Origin: an uncultured Prevotella sp.
GTDB lineage: Bacteria > Bacteroidota > Bacteroidia > Bacteroidales > Bacteroidaceae
Length of the DNA: 11,654 nucleotides
Direction of reading: 5' to 3'
Assembly: GCA_947303825.1 (NCBI GenBank)
Contig: CAMYZK010000044.1
Span: forward strand, 1 to 11,654
Within the stretch, counting starts at the first letter, position 1; each line of letters starts with the position of its first letter. Shown here piece after piece: positions 6,561-11,654 of the stretch. The translations under genes were made by a program, and so were the position numbers. Under the pieces are notes generated by a model. That model had not been told where the DNA came from. It worked only from the letters and a program-made list of their open reading frames with translations, and searched no databases.

Positions 6561-8246
6561 CTATTTCTCGGCTCTCGCCTTCTCCAGATACTGTGTTGGG
6601 GTGAGGCCGAACGTTCGCTTAAAGGCCCTGGTAAAGTTTGGTGTGTCGTTGTATGCACAAAGCATGCCCACCTCCGATACGTTCATCTCCGGGTGGCGGT
6701 CAAGCAAGTGCTTTGCCCTTCGCATGCGCATGATGTTGATAAAAGACTGTGGTGTCTCGTCGGTAAGGTTGCTCAAGCGCTGTCGGAACTGGAAGAGGCT
6801 CATGCCCATGTGCTCCGCCACATGGTTGGCATCTATCTGCCCATTGAGCATGAGTTCGTGTATGGTGTTAATGGTCTTCTCCAGGAACTCTCGGTCGGTT
6901 TCTATCAATTCCTCGCTATTATCCTTTCCTGCGGCAGCAATAGCATTGTCGTAGTGCTCGCTGAGCGCATCGTACCGCTCTCTCAGCTCCTTGATGTTTT
7001 CTGTCAGCTGCTTGTTGATGCGTTGCTGCATGCGGTGCCTGCGCCACATAAAGAACCATATACCTACAGCCAACAGCAATGCTATAAGAGCACTCACTAT
7101 AGCCCATAGCTTGGCCTTCCGCTGCTCGTGGTTTTCCAGCTTGAGCCAGTCATTGCCAAACTCAGCATTGTATCGCGCCAGACGGTCGGCAGAGGTGTTG
7201 CTATATATAGAGTCTTTCAGCTCGTTGAAGCGGTCTATCTGTCGCTTGGCCTCAGTAGGGTCGCTCTTCCAAAGACACTCGTAGAGTCCCTTGCGTGCAT
7301 GAATCTCATTATAGATGTCGCCCATCTGCGAGAACACCTCGGCAGCCTCCCGATAATATACATTGGCTTCCTGCTCGTTTCCCTGGAGGAAGAGTGCCTT
7401 TCCCATATCGTTGCACGCTATGGCCATGGAATGTCTGTTTCCAGACTTGCGCAACGAGGGTATCACCGTCCTCAGGATCTGCACGGCATCAGCATACTCG
7501 CACAGCCCAATGAGCACCGCGGCCTTCTGTGCCAGACGCACCACCATGCGCTCTTCGTTGCCCTGCTGCTTGTCAAGCTCGTATGCACGCTCTATGTACT
7601 TCAAGGCCACAGCATTCTCGCCCAGAGCATGATACACCTCCGATGCCGTAGCCTGGAGGATGGCCATGCGAGAGGGGTTGTTGGCCTTCTCTGCCATCTC
7701 TATACCCTTCAGTATATACTGCTCTGCCTCCTTGGGCTGTCCTGCCGACAGATAGATGGCAGTGAGCGTGTTCAGCGTCGACGAGATAATGTCGGGGTCA
7801 CCGGCCTTCTCGTCTATGGCATAGCACTGTTTTGCAAAAGAGGCAGCCGTCTCGTAGTCTGACAGCCGTACATAGGTGATGGCTAGCAGGTTAAGGCAGT
7901 CGGACTCTTGTTCGGTACCTTTCGTAAGAGGCAGCGCCTTACTGGCATACAAAGCCGCACGATGATAATCCTGCCTGTTGTAGAGATACTCTCCCGACCA
8001 GTACCACACTTGCTGGCACAGTGTGTCAAGAGAAGCAGCCTGTGAGAAAGTCACGGGCTGCTCTAACAGGTTCAGAGAGTGCATCTCCCCGAGGAACTCA
8101 TTTGCCAGTTGTGCTGCTTTCGCAGTGCTGCCGTCTTTTACCGCTGCATCAAAGTTGTTCAGCAACGTCTCTACACGCGACCCATCAGCTGTTGTGCCAA
8201 TAGTCACACCAAAGAGGAGCAACGAAAGCAACAGTCGTCTAAGCAT
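6561..8246 (-). CDS. Membrane-spanning TPR sensor with AraC-type DNA-binding domain
   Basis: Predicted to be a one-component transcription regulator of the inner membrane. Residues 1-20 are a signal sequence. Residues about 75-345 are helical tetratricopeptide repeats, visible in phrases such as DYHRAALYASKAL, NLLAITYVRLSDYETAASFAK and GKALFLQGNEQEANVYYREA. One membrane helix spans 380-400 (WAIVSALIALLLAVGIWFFM), followed by a basic WRRHR stop and a coiled coil (about 405-440). The C-terminal 100 residues are an AraC/XylS-type domain: VAEHMGMSLFQFRQRL as the first helix-turn-helix, and VSEVGMLCAYNDTPNFTRAF with FGLTPTQYLEK as the second. No histidine-kinase or receiver motifs occur, unlike the hybrid two-component regulators of this phylum. 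The TPR part should face the periplasm and the DNA-binding part the cytoplasm. The ATG at 8246 lies 4 bp after the stop of the lipoprotein gene, pointing to translational coupling and a functional pair. Likely targets are the direct repeats at 6438-6473. Confidence 0.9.
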   Translation of the reverse strand: MLRRLLLSLLLFGVTIGTTADGSRVETLLNNFDAAVKDGSTAKAAQLANEFLGEMHSLNLLEQPVTFSQAASLDTLCQQVWYWSGEYLYNRQDYHRAALYASKALPLTKGTEQESDCLNLLAITYVRLSDYETAASFAKQCYAIDEKAGDPDIISSTLNTLTAIYLSAGQPKEAEQYILKGIEMAEKANNPSRMAILQATASEVYHALGENAVALKYIERAYELDKQQGNEERMVVRLAQKAAVLIGLCEYADAVQILRTVIPSLRKSGNRHSMAIACNDMGKALFLQGNEQEANVYYREAAEVFSQMGDIYNEIHARKGLYECLWKSDPTEAKRQIDRFNELKDSIYSNTSADRLARYNAEFGNDWLKLENHEQRKAKLWAIVSALIALLLAVGIWFFMWRRHRMQQRINKQLTENIKELRERYDALSEHYDNAIAAAGKDNSEELIETDREFLEKTINTIHELMLNGQIDANHVAEHMGMSLFQFRQRLSNLTDETPQSFINIMRMRRAKHLLDRHPEMNVSEVGMLCAYNDTPNFTRAFKRTFGLTPTQYLEKARAEK

Positions 8247-8250
8247 GGCT

Positions 8251-10908
8251 TTACTTCAGCTGCTGTATCTTCTCTATCACAGTTTGTGCCGGGTAAACCA
8301 GTGCTTCGTCTTCATTCTTGTACCATCCAGGATACTGCGATGCACTGCTAGCCCACTCCTTGAAGGTGGTATATGCATATACTATGCTCCTTGTCTCCAG
8401 GGGGTAGTCGAAGTCGTAGGGGACGATGATTCCAAGCGGTGCCGCCCCTTTCTTGGCAACTGCAATGGTCTCTCCAGTACTTACGTTCTCAATGTATATC
8501 TGACTGAGGAACATAGGTATTGTCACACCCTCATCCAGCTGATAGTAAGCCGTTATGGGTTCAAAGATGTCCTTGCCTGCCATAGTATTGACGAAGCGGT
8601 TATTGCCCTCTTCCTCGTCAACGAAGAAGAGTTCGTGCACTTCCTTGCCGTCCAGCTCGTCACCACGCACGCACTTCTTTCCGATGTGTATCTTCACCAC
8701 GTCGGTACCACCGGCAGCCACCAGCGAGAGCTGCACCCAGTTCTTGTACTTGCTGGTGGTGTTGATGCGCTTGCAGCGCAGCACCACGTCGTTCATGTCA
8801 TAGTCGGCCGATGTAGAGCGGTCTTCAAAGCAGAGCGTGTACGACTGTCCTTCTATCTCGGTGGTGTCGTAGAGGTAGTCCTCGTCGAGGCCGGTTCCCT
8901 TGTCCTCGGTACCCACGGGTGGCTCAATAATGACATTCTTGTCGTAGCCTCCCACCTCGAGCACGATGTCGTTGAACTGACAGTCGCTGCCATCCTCAAA
9001 GCCGATGTATGTCTTTCCGTTAGCCATGAAATAGCATGCACGGGGGTCGTCATCCTCCATGGTGAAGTAGGTCTTTCCAGAGCCGAAGTGACCGGGCAGG
9101 TTGTTTATCTCACGGTTCAGCCCTCCAAAGGCGTAGCAGCAACCGTGGCCTACGTCGGTGATGTTACGGTAGTTCTGCACGTATGTGCTCATGTCCTTAA
9201 GCTTCCTGAGCATGAAGCCTATGCGGTAGCCCTTGGGGATAGCTAGGCTCTGGGCAGTGACGGTGGCAGCGGGATAGGTCTCGAAGACAAAGTCGCTGAT
9301 GGCCTGAACAGTGCTCGGGCCGGTGTACTCCTCAAAGAACCACTCGAAGTTAGCTCCTATAGAGGTATTCTTGTTGGTCGAGATGCGCTTGCTGTCCTTT
9401 AAGGTCAGGTCGGTGCCCAGACCCTGCTGGCTATTGTAGCGCCAGATGTGGTTCTCGTCGTCAAACTTGTAGTAGCACGCCTGCACCACGTTGATGTCGG
9501 CCGAATAGGTGGTGGCCCACTGTCCTTCCCACACAAGGAACATCTTTGCACCCACGTTGTAGAGCATCTTGTTGCCGTCGGCAGTGGTGAAGACCTGCCA
9601 CAGCTGGTTCTTCAGGTCGCTGGCATCGTCGGCATACTTTGTAGCAAGCTTCTTGTCGTCATTACCGGTGTAAACCATGTAATAGTCCTCGCTGTTGAGC
9701 TGACGGCCGTTGCGTATGCGGTAGAGCTTACCGTCGGTGGTGCAGAAGGTATTGGAGTGCTGCTGCACAGGCTTGAACGAAGCTGGGGTGCCATAGTAGG
9801 GCAGCAGGTATTCGTGAACCTTGAACAGTCCAGCCAGGTCATAGCCGTTGGTCTTGGCAGCCGACATGGTGTATGAACACTGTATGGCCTTGAACTTGGG
9901 AAGGTCCTTGATGTACTGCTCCACCGTGGTGCCGCTGGGAATATCACTTGGATTGTAATAATAATAATAGATGTGGCAGCTGTTTATCTCCGACGAGCCC
10001 ATGGAGATGGGCATGATGGTGATGGGCGTGGTGCCGTCGCTGGTAAGGTGATTGTCATAGAACTTCACCGCGTCGGAGTTGCGTATCAGCTCACGGTTGT
10101 CCTTTCTCTTCCAGTGCTGGCTGTTGTCGGTGCGCTGCAGGAAGTCGCCGAAGAGGTCGTTGAGCGTTGCCTTCTCCTCGTCGGTGATGTTTTCTATGGT
10201 GCGGACGATAGCCTGGTTGCGTATCTCCCACTCTGTACCCGTCTTGCTGTTGTCTGTTGGCTTCCACAGGGTCTCATTCTCCCACCCTGCATTTTTCCAA
10301 GCTCCAATATTACCTTGGGTGACAACGCTCTGCATCACGGGATCGCCGGTAGCGGCAGCCTCGTTGACAAAGCGGGTACGCAGAGCATTATAAGAAAGCT
10401 CCTTGTTCTTCGTCTCCAGCTTGATGGCACTCACATCAGGGTATGAGCCTCCAGCCCTCGTTGCAGCCCTTGTCCTGGCCTTTGCACTGGCAAAGCTCAG
10501 TGTGCTCTCGCCCACATTAAATGCCTTCATGTAGTAATGTCCCTTGGTGTCAATACAAGCAGCAACAAGACGTGAGCAGTCGTTGGGGGCGTCGTAGGAC
10601 AACATCACCGTCTGGCCCTTCTGCACATCAGCCTCGGCCAGCAGCTGTACATCACCGTTTAGAACTGGCGAACCGGTTATAATCACCACCCTGGCAACGT
10701 TTTGCAGCGGGGCATCGGCTGTTATAGTAACCTTACCGCTAACCACTGAACTCCAGTCCTGATTGGGATCGATATTATCAAAATACTTTGAGGCATTGGT
10801 GTTAACGTCTCTCAAATGCACCGCCTCAGGGTCATACAGATTCGTCTCACGCTGCACGCAGCTCGCAAGACTGATTAGACCCATGCAAATTATTATAAAC
10901 CTATTCAT
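8251..10908 (-). CDS. 885-aa surface lipoprotein with ricin-like middle and LruC/DUF4842-like C-terminus
   Basis: The N-terminus MNRFIIICMGLISLASC ends in a lipobox, with the lipidated Cys at 17. After it come beta-rich sequence (about 50-140), an Arg/Ala-rich linker (143-155) and a Trp-rich middle. Residues about 394-525 (KLYRIRN, YMVYTGN, LWQVFTTADGNKMLY) resemble a ricin-type beta-trefoil carbohydrate-binding domain; this is a weak, pattern-based call. Two acidic segments follow: GFEDGSDCQFNDIVLEV (636-652, DUF4114-like) and FEDRSTSADYDMNDVVL (694-710), the kind of calcium-binding-like motif found in LruC/DUF4842 proteins. The C-terminal YPLETRSIVYAYTTFKEW and PGWYKNEDEAL fit the end of that family. 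A run of five Tyr (314-318) is coded by a TAT/TAC triplet run. It starts the operon with the TPR-AraC regulator and could bind an extracellular ligand, so a role as surface sensor or its partner is inferred. Confidence 0.88.
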   Translation of the reverse strand: MNRFIIICMGLISLASCVQRETNLYDPEAVHLRDVNTNASKYFDNIDPNQDWSSVVSGKVTITADAPLQNVARVVIITGSPVLNGDVQLLAEADVQKGQTVMLSYDAPNDCSRLVAACIDTKGHYYMKAFNVGESTLSFASAKARTRAATRAGGSYPDVSAIKLETKNKELSYNALRTRFVNEAAATGDPVMQSVVTQGNIGAWKNAGWENETLWKPTDNSKTGTEWEIRNQAIVRTIENITDEEKATLNDLFGDFLQRTDNSQHWKRKDNRELIRNSDAVKFYDNHLTSDGTTPITIMPISMGSSEINSCHIYYYYYNPSDIPSGTTVEQYIKDLPKFKAIQCSYTMSAAKTNGYDLAGLFKVHEYLLPYYGTPASFKPVQQHSNTFCTTDGKLYRIRNGRQLNSEDYYMVYTGNDDKKLATKYADDASDLKNQLWQVFTTADGNKMLYNVGAKMFLVWEGQWATTYSADINVVQACYYKFDDENHIWRYNSQQGLGTDLTLKDSKRISTNKNTSIGANFEWFFEEYTGPSTVQAISDFVFETYPAATVTAQSLAIPKGYRIGFMLRKLKDMSTYVQNYRNITDVGHGCCYAFGGLNREINNLPGHFGSGKTYFTMEDDDPRACYFMANGKTYIGFEDGSDCQFNDIVLEVGGYDKNVIIEPPVGTEDKGTGLDEDYLYDTTEIEGQSYTLCFEDRSTSADYDMNDVVLRCKRINTTSKYKNWVQLSLVAAGGTDVVKIHIGKKCVRGDELDGKEVHELFFVDEEEGNNRFVNTMAGKDIFEPITAYYQLDEGVTIPMFLSQIYIENVSTGETIAVAKKGAAPLGIIVPYDFDYPLETRSIVYAYTTFKEWASSASQYPGWYKNEDEALVYPAQTVIEKIQQLK

Positions 10909-10949
10909 ATCGTATTAATTAGTAGCTTGCAACGCAAAATAGTAGTCTG

Positions 10950-10957
10950 CAAAGATA
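10950..10957 (-). promoter_or_regulatory. Bacteroidetes-type -7 element (TATCTTTG) for the lipoprotein-regulator operon
   Basis: TATCTTTG on the minus strand matches TAnnTTTG, 41 bp upstream of the ATG at 10908. Upstream DNA is very AT-rich and no good TTTG -33 box is seen at the usual distance. The predicted leader contains two similar 12-mers 20 bp apart (10921-10932 and 10941-10952, TTGCA..CTACT in the gene direction). Confidence 0.55.
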
Positions 10958-11282
10958 ACGAATATACATCAATTATTATGTATACCCATTAGATAATTAT
11001 AGATATTTAACTAAATTAATAAATCTTCGAGGGTATCCATCATATCTTTCTCTCACAATATCTTTCAAAAAACTGGGATTCAGGTCGGTTACAACCGCAG
11101 TAGGCACACCCTACCACAACAATCTGTGGGACGACGAAGAAGACTGGTGATGACATGCTTTGCCTGTCACATGCACTATAATTGCTGTAAAAATGCTACT
11201 GGCGATACTGGTGCTACAGGTGCTACTGCCCACTGATTATCAAGCATTTATACCGATGCAACATACTACTACTGGTGCTACT

Positions 11283-11325
11283 GGGATTAGTCGTTTGGTC
11301 GTTTGGGGGATTAGTCGTTTGGTCG
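11283..11325. repeat. 19-bp direct repeat with 24-bp period
   Basis: GGGATTAGTCGTTTGGTCG occurs identically at 11283-11301 and 11307-11325, separated by 5 bp. The 8-mer GTCGTTTG also appears tandemly at 11290-11305. There are only two units and no spacer variety, so this is a local duplication. Confidence 0.85.
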
Positions 11326-11399
11326 CCTACATTGTTAAATGAACCATGCGTATTTCTTCTAATTTAATGCGATATCCTTTCAGGGAAGGGCGGAAAGTT

Positions 11400-11421
11400 G
11401 TTGCTGACCTAGGTCAGCAAC
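11400..11421. repeat. Perfect 22-bp palindrome
   Basis: GTTGCTGACC and its complement meet at the central TA (11410/11411), giving 22 bp of perfect dyad symmetry with no spacer. It is followed by GAAAAAGG. With no loop it is better suited to binding a dimeric protein than to ending transcription, although it could form a hairpin with a small loop. Confidence 0.85.
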
Positions 11422-11470
11422 GAAAAAGGGCACGAGTTTTGGTGGAAAAACTCTGCTCATTTTGCAAAAA

Positions 11471-11550
11471 GGGGGCCCTTCTTGGTGACAGGGAGGCCCT
11501 ATTTTTCGACAGAGGGGCCCTTTTTGGCGACAGGTAGGCCCTCTCTCGGA
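11471..11550. repeat. 21-bp-period tandem array with GGCCC cores
   Basis: Three 21-bp units (11471-11491, 11492-11512, 11513-11533) plus a partial fourth (from 11534) share GGCCCT near the start, a T-rich middle and, in the full units, a GACAG end. Conservation is strongest at GGCCCT and GACAG. Because 21 is a multiple of three, frames through the array stay open and give seven-residue repeats on the minus strand (RAPLSKN-like or GPLCRKI-like) and on the plus strand. Neither looks clearly coding. Confidence 0.8.
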
Positions 11551-11654
11551 AAATATCGGCACAGCTATGCCCCAGAGGGGCTATCCCTATCTGATGCCAA
11601 CGGCATCGTGCACTCGAGATATGTATAGAGTAGTGCCAGTAGCACCATCGGTAG

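Larger units (their letters stand above)
10958..11654. other. Region without a supported gene, about 700 bp
   Basis: I see no convincing coding sequence here. The first 80 bp are AT-rich promoter-upstream DNA, with TAGATA twice at a 10-bp step (10990-10995 and 11000-11005). On the plus strand one frame is open without an ATG up to a TGA at 11148-11150; its last part (LGFRSVTTAVGTPYHNN, ending in an acidic WDDEEDW) looks protein-like and may be a gene remnant. At 11190-11230 codons spell a short collagen-like string of Gly-Ala-Thr before a stop. The right half holds the direct repeats, palindrome and 21-bp array listed separately, plus small hairpins at 11570-11582 (GCCCC/GGGGC) and 11592-11606 (GATGCC/GGCATC). 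Confidence 0.5.

Noticed and set aside
6561..8246. Hybrid two-component system regulator
   Set aside because: The architecture has an AraC domain and a membrane helix, but no histidine-kinase, ATPase or receiver motifs. The region between the helix and the AraC domain is only a short coiled coil.
8023..9246. Plus-strand open frame of 407 codons
   Set aside because: It spans the junction of the lipoprotein and regulator genes in antisense. Both of those have clear domains, and this frame has none.
11283..11550. Possible CRISPR array
   Set aside because: There are only two identical 19-bp copies and then a different 21-bp tandem array with no unique spacers. No cas genes occur in the window.
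10958..11654. Insertion sequence or transposase at the right edge
   Set aside because: No frame resembles a transposase, and the short 12-bp inverted match is not paired with target duplications.

Overview
The window looks like chromosomal DNA of a Bacteroidales-type bacterium (Prevotella/Bacteroides-like). Three things suggest this: TAnnTTTG-type -7 promoter elements with weak or absent Shine-Dalgarno sequences, predicted type IX secretion (T9SS) C-terminal sorting regions, and LruC/DUF4842-like lipoprotein and TPR-AraC regulator architectures typical of that phylum. All genes I can support lie on the minus strand, so the window reads right to left. Species cannot be assigned from sequence alone.

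Transcription order: (1) The right edge (about 10960-11654) has no convincing gene. It holds an AT-rich promoter region, remnants of short reading frames with collagen-like G-A-T codons, a 19-bp direct repeat, a perfect 22-bp palindrome and a 21-bp-period GGCCC repeat array. (2) A two-gene unit follows: an 885-aa surface lipoprotein with a ricin-like middle and two GFED/DxNDVV-type calcium-motif-like segments (10908-8251), then, 4 bp later, a 561-aa membrane-spanning regulator made of a TPR sensor, one membrane helix and an AraC-type DNA-binding domain (8246-6561). A hairpin terminator closes the unit. (3) A control region (6400-6480) carries two nearly identical 15-bp direct repeats exactly 21 bp apart, just upstream of a TAATTTTG promoter element. 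It is followed by a 39-aa small ORF that ends inside a heptanucleotide tandem repeat. (4) Two paralogous secreted surface proteins follow, of 991 aa (6084-3109, with Ig-like repeats) and 616 aa (2979-1129). A strong branched hairpin terminator or attenuator lies between them. Both carry a GAF(V/I)xxECRG-type module at each end, a paired GWxW module and a sorting-type C-terminus. (5) The start of an outer-membrane beta-barrel-like protein (1104 to beyond the left edge) lies 24 bp after the 616-aa gene.

Inferred working model: the lipoprotein and the TPR-AraC protein form a trans-envelope sensing pair. The AraC domain binds the 21-bp-spaced direct repeats and controls the small ORF and/or the downstream surface-protein and barrel genes. 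Nothing in the sequence proves this regulation, but gene order, operator spacing and domain content agree with it.
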